Shown: positions 1-8,260 of the stretch, piece after piece
How the letters are laid out: the number at the start of each line of letters is the position of its first letter
Numbering within the stretch: position 1 is the stretch's first letter
Assembly (NCBI GenBank): GCA_002706335.1
Contig: PAKZ01000041.1
Coordinates: 62,001 to 126,000 of the forward strand
Origin: Ahrensia sp.
Lineage (GTDB): Bacteria > Pseudomonadota > Alphaproteobacteria > Rhizobiales > Rhizobiaceae
Direction: 5' to 3'
DNA: 64,000 bases
Made by a program: the position numbers and the translations under genes
The notes under the pieces: generated by a model
The model's input: only the letters and a program-made list of their open reading frames with translations
The model's database searches: none
Told to the model about the DNA's origin: nothing

Positions 1-291
1 CCAGTGGCCGATCGGGACAACCGCAAGGCGGCCATTGTCCTTGATCTGCTTGACCTGAGCGCCGAGCGTATCGACGTGGCTGACAATGGCGCGGGCTCCT
101 TCGGCGCGTTTACCCTTGCGGATTGCGCGAATGGCGCCGCGGCGGGTCAACTCCACCTTGAGGCCGTGCTTTTCGAGTTCAGACACCACATAGCGCACGA
201 CCGGGTCCGTGTAGCCGGTCGGGCTCGGTATCCTGAGCAGCTTGTCCAGTACGGCAAGCAGATATTCGTGGTCGATAGCCAAGCGTGTCAC
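1..291 (-). CDS. NAGGN-system M42 family peptidase (5' part only)
   Basis: This is the N-terminal 97 residues of a protein that runs off the left edge of the window. The translation contains SHVDTLGA, the metal-ligand His-x-Asp region of M42 metallo-aminopeptidases. It follows asnO and ngg, matching the known three-gene cluster for the osmoprotectant N-acetylglutaminylglutamine amide, whose third member is an M42 hydrolase thought to act on the dipeptide. The GTG start shares one base with the TAG stop of ngg, so translation is probably coupled. The catalytic and later metal-binding residues lie outside the window. The family call rests on the motif and the context together. Confidence 0.85.
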   Translation of the reverse strand, partial: MTRLAIDHEYLLAVLDKLLRIPSPTGYTDPVVRYVVSELEKHGLKVELTRRGAIRAIRKGKRAEGARAIVSHVDTLGAQVKQIKDNGRLAVVPIGHW

Positions 292-2129
292 TAGCGCTTT
301 CCCTCCCGTTCCTTGTCTTTTTGCAAAGTCTGCCGCACGCTGGCCGGGACTGAAAGCGGAAAAAGCAGATCGACGAAGCGTTCCGCCGTCGGCTGCGGCT
401 CATGGTTGGCGAGGCCCGGCCTCTCGTTCGCCTCGATGAAGGCGTAGTCGGCCAAGCTCGGCGACTTGACCATCAGGTCGATGCCGGTGACCGGAATGTC
501 AATGGCGCGCGCGGCCTCGCTCGCGGCCTGGACGAGCGTCGGATTGACGATGTCGGTAACGTCGTGAATCGTCCCGCCTGTGTGCAGATTGGCCGTCTTG
601 CGCACGGCAAGTTCCGTCTCGACGGGAAGCACGTCGTCCAGTCCGAAGCCGGCTTCGCGGACGGTACGTTCTGTCTCGGCATCGAGCGGAATGCGGGATT
701 CGCCGCCCGTGGCCGCCTTTCGGCGGCGGCTCTGCGCCTCGATCAGTTCGCGCACCGTGCGCTCTCCGTCGCCGACGATTACCGGCGGCCGGCGGATCGC
801 CGCCGCGACGACGCGGTAGTTGATAACGATGAGGCGAAGATCCTCGCCCTGCACATATTCCTCGAGCAGCACGACATCCGATACCTTGCGCGCCGCCTCG
901 ATGGCGTCCTCGACCTCGGCCATATCGGACAGCCCGACCGAGATGCCTCTGCCCTGCTCGCCGCGCGCCGGCTTCACGACGACCCGGCCGCAGCGCTTGA
1001 CGAATTCCGCGATCTCGTCGGGACTGGCGCCGTCGGCCAATTGCTCGGGAACCCGCACGCCCGCCGCGGACACGATGCGGCGCGTGACCGACTTGTCGTC
1101 GCAGATCGACATCGCGACCGCCGATGTCAGTTCGGAAAGGCTCTCGCGGCAAAGGATCGAACGGCCGCCATGGGTGAGGCGGAAAAAGCCCGCCTCGGCA
1201 TCAACGACCTTGACGTGGATACCGCGCCGGCGCGCCTCGTTGACGATGATCTTCGCATACGGGTTGAGCGTGGCGTCCTCCGGCGGACCGGTGAACAGCG
1301 TCTCGTTGATCGGGTTCTTGCGCTTGACCGAGAAGAAGGAGACGCGCTGGAAACCGAGTTTCTCGTAGAGGGCGATCGCCTGCTCATTGTCATGCAGCAC
1401 GGAAAGATCGAGAAAGGCCGCGCCGCGCGTGGTGAAATATTCGGCCAGGCGGCGAACCAGCGCCTCGCCGATGCCCGGATGGCGTGCCGAAGGGTCGACG
1501 GCGAGGCACCACAGGGACGACCCGCGCTCCGGATCGTTGAAGGCGCGGATGTGGTCGACTCCGGTCACGGTGCCGAGCACCTCGCCGGTCTGCTCGTCCT
1601 CGGCGACGAAATAGATGATCGTGCGGGCGTCGCGCTTGGCCCAGAAGAATTCCGGCGGAACGGCGATCATCCCGCGCGCGGAGTAGATGCGGTTGATCGC
1701 CTCGGCGTCGGACTGGGACGTCAGCCGGCGGATGAAGAAACCCTTCGGTCCCTTGCGGGACGGGCGATAGCGCGACAGATCCAGCCGGAACGTATGCGAC
1801 GGATCGAGGAACAGTTCCTGCGGTGCATTGGCGAGCAGCACGTGCGGATTGCGCACATAGACCGCTATATCGCGCCGGTCGGGCTGTTCGCCGCGCAAGG
1901 CGGAAATCATCGCGTCCGATTCCTCGAAGGTCTGGGCGAAGACCAGCCGGCCCCACCCGCAATCGAGAACCGCCTGCGACGCCATGCGATCGGCATCGTC
2001 GCCATGCTGGGCTATCGGCGGCTTCAGGCCCTGATCGCGCATGCGCTTGAGGCGATGCTTGTAGGCCTCGCTGGACTGTCGCCCGCGAGAATTCGGCGGA
2101 TGTTTGGGGCCTTCGCTGTCCTTCGCCAT
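291..2129 (-). CDS. ngg: N-acetylglutaminylglutamine synthetase (GNAT plus ATP-grasp)
   Basis: A two-domain cytoplasmic enzyme of about 612 residues. The middle of the protein carries a GNAT acetyltransferase fold (RHPGIGEALVRRL, then ALYEKLGFQ), and the C-terminal half is an ATP-grasp ligase with a glycine-rich loop (RGEQGRGISVG) and a terminal EANERPGL segment typical of cyanophycin-synthetase-like ligases. In this family the protein acetylates glutamine and joins it to a second glutamine, giving N-acetylglutaminylglutamine. The reading frame is open to 2162, but that would overlap the end of asnO. The ATG at 2129 lies 8 bases after the asnO stop with an AGG upstream, so I prefer it. Its neighbours supply the amidation and hydrolysis steps. 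Confidence 0.9.
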   Translation of the reverse strand: MAKDSEGPKHPPNSRGRQSSEAYKHRLKRMRDQGLKPPIAQHGDDADRMASQAVLDCGWGRLVFAQTFEESDAMISALRGEQPDRRDIAVYVRNPHVLLANAPQELFLDPSHTFRLDLSRYRPSRKGPKGFFIRRLTSQSDAEAINRIYSARGMIAVPPEFFWAKRDARTIIYFVAEDEQTGEVLGTVTGVDHIRAFNDPERGSSLWCLAVDPSARHPGIGEALVRRLAEYFTTRGAAFLDLSVLHDNEQAIALYEKLGFQRVSFFSVKRKNPINETLFTGPPEDATLNPYAKIIVNEARRRGIHVKVVDAEAGFFRLTHGGRSILCRESLSELTSAVAMSICDDKSVTRRIVSAAGVRVPEQLADGASPDEIAEFVKRCGRVVVKPARGEQGRGISVGLSDMAEVEDAIEAARKVSDVVLLEEYVQGEDLRLIVINYRVVAAAIRRPPVIVGDGERTVRELIEAQSRRRKAATGGESRIPLDAETERTVREAGFGLDDVLPVETELAVRKTANLHTGGTIHDVTDIVNPTLVQAASEAARAIDIPVTGIDLMVKSPSLADYAFIEANERPGLANHEPQPTAERFVDLLFPLSVPASVRQTLQKDKEREGKR

Positions 2130-2137
2130 GGCGAACC

Positions 2138-3913
2138 TTATACCCCTTGGGTCTGCAACCACATTTCAAGCAGCGCGACCTGCCACAGTTCCGAACCGCG
2201 CAGCGGCGTGATGTGGCTTGCCGGATCGTCGAACAGGGTATCGAGATAATCCTGTTTGAAGAGGCCGCGTTCGCGGGCCTTCGCGGAGCCGAGCGCGTCC
2301 CTGACCATGTCCAGATATTCGCCCTGGATGTATTTCAGCTGCGGGACGGGAAAATAGCCCTTCTTGCGGTCGATCACCTCATGCGGAACGACGAGGCGGG
2401 CGGCGTCCTTGAGGACGCCCTTGCCCTCATCGTGCAGCTTGAACTCCGGCGGGATGGTTGCGGCCAGTTCGACCAGTTCGTGATCGAGGAACGGGACGCG
2501 GGCTTCCAGCCCCCAGGCCATCGTCATGTTATCGACCCGCTTGACCGGATCGTCGACCAGCATGACGTGGGAGTCGAGGCGGAGCGCGCGGTCAACCGAG
2601 GTCGCCGCGCCACCGCGCAGCAGGTGCTCGCGCACGAAATCGAGGCTGGCGTCGCTGTCGGCGACCCAGCGTCCATCCAGCTGGGTATTCAGCTTCTGGT
2701 GGGTGCGGTCGAAAAAGACCTTCGCATAGTCACCAACCACGTCGTTGGAGTCGGCAAGCGGCGGATACCAGTGATAGCCGCCGAAGACCTCGTCGGCACC
2801 CTGCCCCGACTGGACGACCTTGATGTATTTCGACACTTCGCGGCTGAGCAGGAAGAAGCCGATATTGTCATAGGAAACCATCGGTTCCGACATGGCTGCG
2901 ATCGTATCCGGCAGATGGGAAATCAGATCGGCCGACGGCACGAAGATCTTGTGATGATCGGTTTCGAAGGTCTTGGCGATCAGGTCGGAATAGACGAATT
3001 CGTCGCCCTTCTCGCCATTGGCCTCCTCGAAGCCGATGGAGAAGGTCATCAGGTCCTTCTGGCCCTCTTGGGCCAGCAGGCCGACGATGAGCGAGGAATC
3101 GACGCCGCCGGACAGCAGCACACCGACCGGCACGTCGGCGACCATGCGGCGGCGAACCGCCAGGCGCAGCGCGTCATGCACGCGATCGCGCCAGTCGTTT
3201 CGCGTGAGACCCGTATCTTCCGCGCGGCGTTCGTAGGGCGGCTGCCAATAGACGCGATCCGTGGACGTGCCGTCCGCCTTGATGCGGCGTGTCGTCGCCG
3301 GCGGCAGCTTGCGTACGCCTTTCAGGATCGTGCGCGGCGGCGGCACGACGGCGTGAAAACTCATGTAATTGTGGAGGGCATAGGGATCGATATCGGTATC
3401 GATATCGCCCGCCTTCAGAAGCGCCGGCAGGAAGGAAGCGAAGCGGATGTGCTTGTCGGTCTCGGCGATATAGAGCGGCTTGATGCTGAAGCGGTCCCTC
3501 GCGAGAACGACATCGCCACTATCGCGCTCCAGAATCGCGAAAGCGAACATGCCGTGGAACCGCTCGACGCAAGCCTCACCCCATTTGTGGAAGGCCTTGA
3601 GCACGACTTCCGTATCGCCATGCGAGAAGAAGCTGTAGCCGGCGGCGATCAGTTCCTCGCGCAACTCCGGATAGTTGTAAATACAGCCATTGAAGACGAC
3701 GGTCAGGCCGAGCGCCGGGTCGGTCATCGGCTGGCCGGCTTTCTCCGACAGATCGATGATCTTCAGCCGGCGATGGCCAAAGGCGACGCGGCCATGGGCG
3801 ACAAGCCCGCTTCCGTCCGGGCCGCGCGGCGCCAGGGTTTCGGTCATCCGCGCGACAGCGGCGGTATCTGCAAATGTTCCATCGGTCCGGATCTCGCCGG
3901 CAATTCCACACAT
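2138..3913 (-). CDS. asnO: N-acetylglutaminylglutamine amidotransferase (asparagine synthase family)
   Basis: A glutamine-dependent amidotransferase of 591 residues. It begins MCGIAGE, so Cys2 becomes the N-terminal nucleophile of the class II glutaminase domain after methionine removal. The synthetase half has the PP-loop LSGGVDSSL for ATP. In this family the enzyme amidates N-acetylglutaminylglutamine to the final osmoprotectant. The frame stays open upstream to 4168, but the chosen ATG is the only one that exposes the catalytic cysteine. It is the first gene of the asnO-ngg-M42 operon. An ordinary asparagine synthetase is the alternative, but the adjacent ngg decides for the osmolyte role. 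Confidence 0.92.
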   Translation of the reverse strand: MCGIAGEIRTDGTFADTAAVARMTETLAPRGPDGSGLVAHGRVAFGHRRLKIIDLSEKAGQPMTDPALGLTVVFNGCIYNYPELREELIAAGYSFFSHGDTEVVLKAFHKWGEACVERFHGMFAFAILERDSGDVVLARDRFSIKPLYIAETDKHIRFASFLPALLKAGDIDTDIDPYALHNYMSFHAVVPPPRTILKGVRKLPPATTRRIKADGTSTDRVYWQPPYERRAEDTGLTRNDWRDRVHDALRLAVRRRMVADVPVGVLLSGGVDSSLIVGLLAQEGQKDLMTFSIGFEEANGEKGDEFVYSDLIAKTFETDHHKIFVPSADLISHLPDTIAAMSEPMVSYDNIGFFLLSREVSKYIKVVQSGQGADEVFGGYHWYPPLADSNDVVGDYAKVFFDRTHQKLNTQLDGRWVADSDASLDFVREHLLRGGAATSVDRALRLDSHVMLVDDPVKRVDNMTMAWGLEARVPFLDHELVELAATIPPEFKLHDEGKGVLKDAARLVVPHEVIDRKKGYFPVPQLKYIQGEYLDMVRDALGSAKARERGLFKQDYLDTLFDDPASHITPLRGSELWQVALLEMWLQTQGV

Positions 3914-4183
3914 GTTCGGTTGTATTTCCCTCGTGATTGGTTTCGCGCGGGCAAGACATGGCTGGATGCGGCCCGCGCGGGCGAAGTTCGCGGCGAAGCG
4001 CGAGTCATTCGGATATGGCCCAGAACCTAGACATCCCGGCGTGCAATGGCAAATTTCGATAGTGCAGCGCACAAGAGGCGCGGCATTCGTCCATTTGCCG
4101 GCCTCCGCCCCGGCAGGATAGATAGGAAGCTTACCTGACGGTTCCCCGTTTATCCTTTGCTGACACAAATCCAGGAGAGAAAC

Positions 4184-5041
4184 ATGCCAAACCCCGTTCT
4201 GGTTCCCGGCGCCGTCGCAATTGTCACCGGAGGCGCCGCCGGCATCGGCCTCGCGGCGGCCAAGGCATTCGCCCGTCTCGGCCTGAAAATCACCATCGCG
4301 GATATCGGGCAGGAGCGTCTGGGAAGCGCGGCGGAGCAGATTGCGGCGCTTTCACAGGATGGAGCGGCGAACGTGATGGCGTGCGAGTGCGACGTCAGCC
4401 GGGTGGAAGACCTGAAACGACTGGAAAGCGATGTTCTCGGCCGATTCGGCTCCATCAACGTGCTGATGAACAATGCGGGCATACAGCCGGGCAGCCAAAT
4501 CTTCGGGCCCGCGGAGAACTGGCAACGGGTTATAGACGTCAATCTCTGGGGGATCATCAACGGCGTACAGACCATCGCGCCGGGCATGATCGAATTTGGC
4601 CAGCCCGGCCTGATCATCAATACCGGCTCGAAACAGGGCATCACGACGCCACCTGGCGACCCGGCCTACAATGTTGCCAAGGCCGGCGTGAAAGCATTCA
4701 CCGAAGCGCTGCAACACGATCTGCGCAACCGCGAAGGCTGCAAAGTGACCGCGCATCTGCTGATCCCCGGCTTCGTCTTTACAGACCTTACGAAGGCCGG
4801 CCGCGCCGAAAAGCCGGCCGGTGCGTGGACGCCGGACCAGACCGTGGATTTCATGCTGAAAAGCCTGGATGCGGGCGACTTCTACATACTGTGCCCCGAC
4901 AATGACGTGCCCCGCGCTCTCGACGAGCGCCGCATTCTCTGGGCGGCAGGCGATATCGTCGAGAACCGTCCGCCTCTGTCACGCTGGCACCCCGACTACG
5001 GCGAGGCGTTCAAGGCGTTCCTCGAAGCGGATGGGACATGA
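4184..5041 (+). CDS. SDR family NAD(P)-dependent oxidoreductase
   Basis: A classical short-chain dehydrogenase of 285 residues. It has the N-terminal nucleotide-binding TGGAAGIG, the NNAG structural motif, a catalytic Ser in NTGSKQG and YNVAK as the Tyr-x3-Lys pair. The substrate cannot be read from the sequence. The ATG at 4184 has AGGAGAG at good spacing, so I prefer it over an in-frame start at 4157. The gene is divergent from asnO across about 270 bases, which hold no other gene I can see, and it converges on the small membrane protein downstream. Nothing ties it functionally to the osmolyte operon apart from position. Confidence 0.85.
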   Translation: MPNPVLVPGAVAIVTGGAAGIGLAAAKAFARLGLKITIADIGQERLGSAAEQIAALSQDGAANVMACECDVSRVEDLKRLESDVLGRFGSINVLMNNAGIQPGSQIFGPAENWQRVIDVNLWGIINGVQTIAPGMIEFGQPGLIINTGSKQGITTPPGDPAYNVAKAGVKAFTEALQHDLRNREGCKVTAHLLIPGFVFTDLTKAGRAEKPAGAWTPDQTVDFMLKSLDAGDFYILCPDNDVPRALDERRILWAAGDIVENRPPLSRWHPDYGEAFKAFLEADGT

Positions 5042-5063
5042 GGGCGGGTGGCGTAACCCGCCC
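5042..5063. terminator. Hairpin between convergent genes
   Basis: An 8-bp perfect stem (GGGCGGGT with ACCCGCCC) and a 6-base loop start directly after the stop codon of the SDR gene, in the 40-base gap to the convergent membrane-protein gene. There is no T-tract on either side, so it may be a weak or factor-assisted terminator or only a 3'-end stabiliser. Confidence 0.45.
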
Positions 5064-5081
5064 AACTGTGATGGCTTGGCG

Positions 5082-5474
5082 TCAAGCCTTAGCGGCCGCC
5101 GTGACGCGTTCTTTGGAAAAGATCACGAAGGCAAATAGAAATACACCAGCAAAGGTGATCAGCGAACCAGCGGCCACGCCCGGTTCGTATTGCGGATTGC
5201 CGAGCAACAGCATGTAAAGCGACGGGATCATGATCAGTACGCCGAGCGTGTAGACGCCATACTGGATCACCGGCAGGCGACCTTCGGCCTTCGACGGCGC
5301 GAGCGTATAATAGGTGCCCATAAGCGCCATCGTGACCCAACCAAGCAGGTTGCAATGGGCATGAGCGCCGGTGACGTTGTGCACGCCCGAGATCGACATT
5401 TTGAGGCCGATGGCGATGCCCGCAATCAGGAAGAGGATGGCTGTCTTGAAGAAGAGGCTGGAAACTCTAGGCAT
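5082..5474 (-). CDS. Small heme-copper oxidase subunit I-like membrane protein
   Basis: A 130-residue protein made of four hydrophobic segments, at about residues 6-26, 42-60, 71-90 and 101-120. The stretch HNVTGAHAHCNLLGW between the first two segments resembles a histidine-bearing region of CcoN/NorB-type subunit I proteins. At 130 residues it is far shorter than a real subunit I, so it cannot hold the full heme and copper site. No other oxidase or nitric-oxide reductase gene is nearby. The ATG has AAAGGA upstream. Function is unknown; a single-domain heme-binding or scaffold protein is possible. The membrane topology is clear from the sequence, while the family relation is inferred from one motif. 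Confidence 0.65.
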   Translation of the reverse strand: MPRVSSLFFKTAILFLIAGIAIGLKMSISGVHNVTGAHAHCNLLGWVTMALMGTYYTLAPSKAEGRLPVIQYGVYTLGVLIMIPSLYMLLLGNPQYEPGVAAGSLITFAGVFLFAFVIFSKERVTAAAKA

Positions 5475-5836
5475 TTAGGAATCCTTTCATTTGCATAACG
5501 GAATACCGGCAAGCGGGATCGGCGATCACGCCCGACACACGGCATGTCGGGGCGGGGATATGGCCGAAAACACGCGGGCCGGCTATTGCCGTAAAAACAG
5601 ATACTGAATCCTGAATTTGCAGACAGTCGTCAGCCCGACCGCAGCATATCATTACGCTACGTAAGCCGCTAGAACGTCGGGGAAATTTCGGTTGATACTG
5701 TCGGCATTCCGTCCGGGCGCCGGCGAAGGCTGCGGGCGCGCATCATGCTTGAGTGACACTGGCCGGGGGCAATGTCCGACACGGCCCGCAATACCGATAT
5801 CGCGGAATGATCCCACCGCTCCGCTTGACGGAGGAC
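5475..5836. other. Intergenic stretch with no recognisable gene
   Basis: About 360 bases lie between the start of the oxidase-like gene and the end of the pilin gene. Short open frames occur but lack ribosome sites and recognisable protein character. The promoter of the oxidase-like gene must lie in the left part. I see no convincing FNR or NnrR box and no RNA gene. Confidence 0.5.
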
Positions 5837-5873
5837 AAAGAAAACGGCCCGCCTCCGGTCAGGAGCCGGGCCG
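5837..5873 (-). terminator. Intrinsic terminator of the Flp pilin gene
   Basis: Read on the minus strand, a GC-rich stem (CGGCCC pairing with GGGCCG, extended by imperfect inner pairs) is followed by TTTTCTTT. It lies about 40 bases past the pilin stop codon at 5913. Confidence 0.75.
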
Positions 5874-5912
5874 CAAGATTTTTTCGACAGCCGCCCGGAA
5901 GCGGCGCGGCGA

Positions 5913-6077
5913 TTAGGCGGTCGAGCCGACCTTGGTGCCGATAGCGTCGAACTTGGCGTTCAGGTTCGAGCCGAGCGTGGTTGCGCCGGTGATGATCGCG
6001 ACGGCGATCAGGGCAGCGATCAGGCCGTACTCGATAGCGGTCGCGCCGGACTCGTCTTTCATGAAACGTGCGAACAT
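5913..6077 (-). CDS. Flp family type IVb pilin
   Basis: A 54-residue prepilin. It has a short basic leader, then DESGATAIEYGLIAALI, where the conserved Glu-Tyr pair follows the prepilin-peptidase site and the hydrophobic helix begins. Flp pilins are processed by a TadV/CpaA-type peptidase and polymerise into thin adhesive pili. I chose the ATG at 6077 because TAGGAG lies 8 bases upstream; an ATG at 6104 would add nine residues without a better ribosome site. The gene is divergent from the pilus-assembly gene at 6342, and the 264 bases between probably carry promoters for both sides. No prepilin peptidase is in the window. Confidence 0.9.
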   Translation of the reverse strand: MFARFMKDESGATAIEYGLIAALIAVAIITGATTLGSNLNAKFDAIGTKVGSTA

Positions 6078-6341
6078 TGATGAGCTCCTATTACTCTTTT
6101 TCACAGCACCCCCATCAACACTCTGCGGGCATTGATCGGATGTCCGGAACTTACACGAGGCCTCTTGCCGCTCGCTTAAGGAACAGGGTTGCCAAAGCTT
6201 TAATGCCTGAAACGCCGGGACTTGGTGAATAAAAGGTAGATTTTCCCGTACGCGAAGAAGACAGGCAGCTCTCGCCTTATGGTTAAATCTTCGTTCATCA
6301 TTCCCGGCGATAGTGTCGGGCGAGATTGCAAGGAGTTCAGC

Positions 6342-6824
6342 ATGATCAAGGGCATTCGAACCGGACTGGCCGCCATTGTCGCGGCGGGCACGATCGCGCT
6401 GTCGCCGATCGCGCAGGCCGAAGAGGATTTCCAGGCCATGAACACGGTGCCGGAAGCCGGCATTCGCGTGCTCCTGAACCAGGCAAAGATCGTCAAGCTG
6501 TCCCAGGCGGCCTCGACCATCATCATCGGCAATCCGGAAATCGCCGATGCAACCGTGCGCGACGCACAGACGCTGGTCCTTACCGGCCGCGGTTTCGGCC
6601 AGACCAACCTCGTTATCCTCGATGGAGCCGGCAATCCGATCCTCGACGAACGCATCGCGGTCTCGCGCGAAAACGGTACGGCGCTGCGCATCTATCGCCA
6701 GTCGAACATCGAGACGCTGTCCTGCGAGCCGTATTGCGAAAAGGCCTATCTGACCGAAGCCGAAGTGCAGTCGATCCGCGCCGTTCGCGAAGCCAACCGC
6801 GCCAGCAAAGACAGCGACAACTAA
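6342..6824 (+). CDS. Pilus assembly protein with secretin N-terminal (T2SS-T3SS_pil_N) domain
   Basis: A 160-residue exported protein. It has a signal peptide (MIKGIRTG, a hydrophobic run, then a PIAQA cleavage site), followed by a domain with ASTIIIGNPEIADA and TLVLTGRGFGQTNLVILD. This is the small domain found at the N terminus of CpaC/RcpA secretins. Here it stands alone, without the secretin barrel. The C-terminal tail has two cysteines (LSCEPYCEK) that could form a disulfide in the periplasm. The ATG at 6342 has AAGGAG upstream. It probably supports assembly of the Flp pilus encoded on the other strand. Confidence 0.8.
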   Translation: MIKGIRTGLAAIVAAGTIALSPIAQAEEDFQAMNTVPEAGIRVLLNQAKIVKLSQAASTIIIGNPEIADATVRDAQTLVLTGRGFGQTNLVILDGAGNPILDERIAVSRENGTALRIYRQSNIETLSCEPYCEKAYLTEAEVQSIRAVREANRASKDSDN

Positions 6825-6957
6825 CGAGAGCTCCAGCGATCCGGTTGGCGGTCACCGGCGCGCGCCGGCACCGCCGAACGGCATGTTTAGCCATCGCGAC
6901 AACGTTTCATCAATCATTTCATCCTAGAAAGAGTATGAAACGTTTCCCGGGATCAGC

Positions 6958-7512
6958 ATGGCGTCTAGTACCCATAACACCCGCCGGCGCCTGGCCGGAT
7001 TGATGTGCGCCCTGCGGCGCGACCGTAGCGGTGCGACCGCGATCGAGTTCTCGCTGCTCGCCCTGCCCTTTGCGCTGCTTTCCTTCGCAATCCTCGAAAC
7101 GACAGTGACGTTTGCCGCCCAGCAAGTGCTCACAAACGCCGCCGACGAGATCTCGCGCGAGATCCGTACCGGCCAGCTGACACTGAAAAACACGACGAAG
7201 CTCCAGTTCGAAGACAAGATCTGCAACGAAATCAAGATCATGGTCGGCAGCACCTGCAGCGGGCTGGTCTGGGACCTGGAGGCCTACAACGCATTCAAGG
7301 ACGTTCCCAAGAAGATCCCCCTCTCGCCGGACGGCGACGTCGACGCGACCGGTTTCGGCTATGACCCGGGCGAAGAGAACTCGATCGTTCAGCTTCGGAT
7401 ATTCTACAAGTGGCCGGTCCTGATCGACGTCATGCAATCGAGCATGGCGAACCTGCCGGATGGCAAGACGCTGCTGTATGCCTCCGTCACATGGCAAAAC
7501 GAGCCTTTCTAG
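6958..7512 (+). CDS. TadE-like pilus assembly protein
   Basis: A 184-residue protein with a basic N-terminal segment, then RSGATAIEFSLLALPF, the TadE pseudopilin signature with a Glu-Phe pair before a single hydrophobic helix at about residues 32-52. The rest is a periplasmic domain with two cysteines close together (CNEIKIMVGSTC). TadE-type proteins are minor pseudopilins cleaved like Flp and needed for pilus assembly. The gene is followed 8 bases later by a second TadE-like gene, so the two form an operon. The ATG at 6958 lacks a strong ribosome site; a downstream ATG before CALRRDRSG is an alternative. Confidence 0.8.
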   Translation: MASSTHNTRRRLAGLMCALRRDRSGATAIEFSLLALPFALLSFAILETTVTFAAQQVLTNAADEISREIRTGQLTLKNTTKLQFEDKICNEIKIMVGSTCSGLVWDLEAYNAFKDVPKKIPLSPDGDVDATGFGYDPGEENSIVQLRIFYKWPVLIDVMQSSMANLPDGKTLLYASVTWQNEPF

Positions 7513-7520
7513 GAGACGCC

Positions 7521-8129
7521 ATGAAACGGTTCACGCAGCTTGCAAGAGACCTGACAAAACGCTTCCGCGACGACATGCGCGGCATCGCGGCGATCGAATT
7601 CGCGCTGGTCGTGCCTCTTATGCTCGTCATGTATCTGGGCACGATCGAGATCTCCGCAGCCGTTTCGATCAACCGCAAGGTGTCGCGCATCGCCTCCACC
7701 GTTGCCGACCTCGTGACCCAGCAGACCGAGGTCGCCAAGACCGATCTGAAGGGCATCATGGAAATCGGCGAGGCGCTGCTGTTTCCCTATGATTCCGACA
7801 AGCCGGTCATCACGATCGTGGCCATCGACGTGGAATCCGGCTATCCGAAGGGCGGCAAGGTCGTTTGGGCGAGACGCGACTACCGGGGCACGTTCGACAA
7901 CGGCGGTTACGTGAAGAACGCCGATATCGACGTGCCGAAGGATCTTCGCATCAACGGAAGCTTCCTCATCCGCGTCGACACTTCGCTCGACTATATCCCG
8001 ATCGTACACTGGCTGATCGGAGATACGGTCGGCACGGTCAATACGAACGGTGTCGGCATTATCGCAATGAAGGAACGCTACTATCTGCGCCCCCGTCTCG
8101 GCGCGGACATTGGCTGCACCGATTGCTGA
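7521..8129 (+). CDS. TadE/TadG-like pilus assembly protein
   Basis: A 202-residue pseudopilin. It has a basic leader (MKRFTQLARDLTKRF), then MRGIAAIEFALVVPLML with the Glu-Phe signature and one membrane helix, then a periplasmic domain ending CTDC. AGGAG sits directly over the stop codon of the preceding TadE gene, and the ATG at 7521 follows. It lacks the von Willebrand-type domain of full TadG proteins. It belongs with the upstream TadE and the Flp pilin, but the CpaE, TadA, TadB, TadC and secretin genes are not in this window. Confidence 0.8.
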   Translation: MKRFTQLARDLTKRFRDDMRGIAAIEFALVVPLMLVMYLGTIEISAAVSINRKVSRIASTVADLVTQQTEVAKTDLKGIMEIGEALLFPYDSDKPVITIVAIDVESGYPKGGKVVWARRDYRGTFDNGGYVKNADIDVPKDLRINGSFLIRVDTSLDYIPIVHWLIGDTVGTVNTNGVGIIAMKERYYLRPRLGADIGCTDC

Positions 8130-8260
8130 CGCATTTCGCGCCGCCAGAATCCGGCCGGCCATTTTCCTCGCCTTGTATCCGCCCCGGCGCGGTGCCATCT
8201 TGACGATCCGGACGTCGCCAGAGAACGGCGCCGGGCAAGACAGACAGGCGGGCGGCACCC

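Noticed and set aside
402-2249. Long open frame on the plus strand opposite ngg
   Set aside because: It is antisense to a clear enzyme gene, arises from GC-rich third-position bias, and its translation has no family motif.
3914-4168. N-terminal extension of asnO to 4168
   Set aside because: It would bury the Cys2 nucleophile that must be N-terminal in this enzyme class.
5692-5916. Possible small gene upstream of the pilin terminator
   Set aside because: It runs through the pilin terminator antisense, has no ribosome site and no motif.
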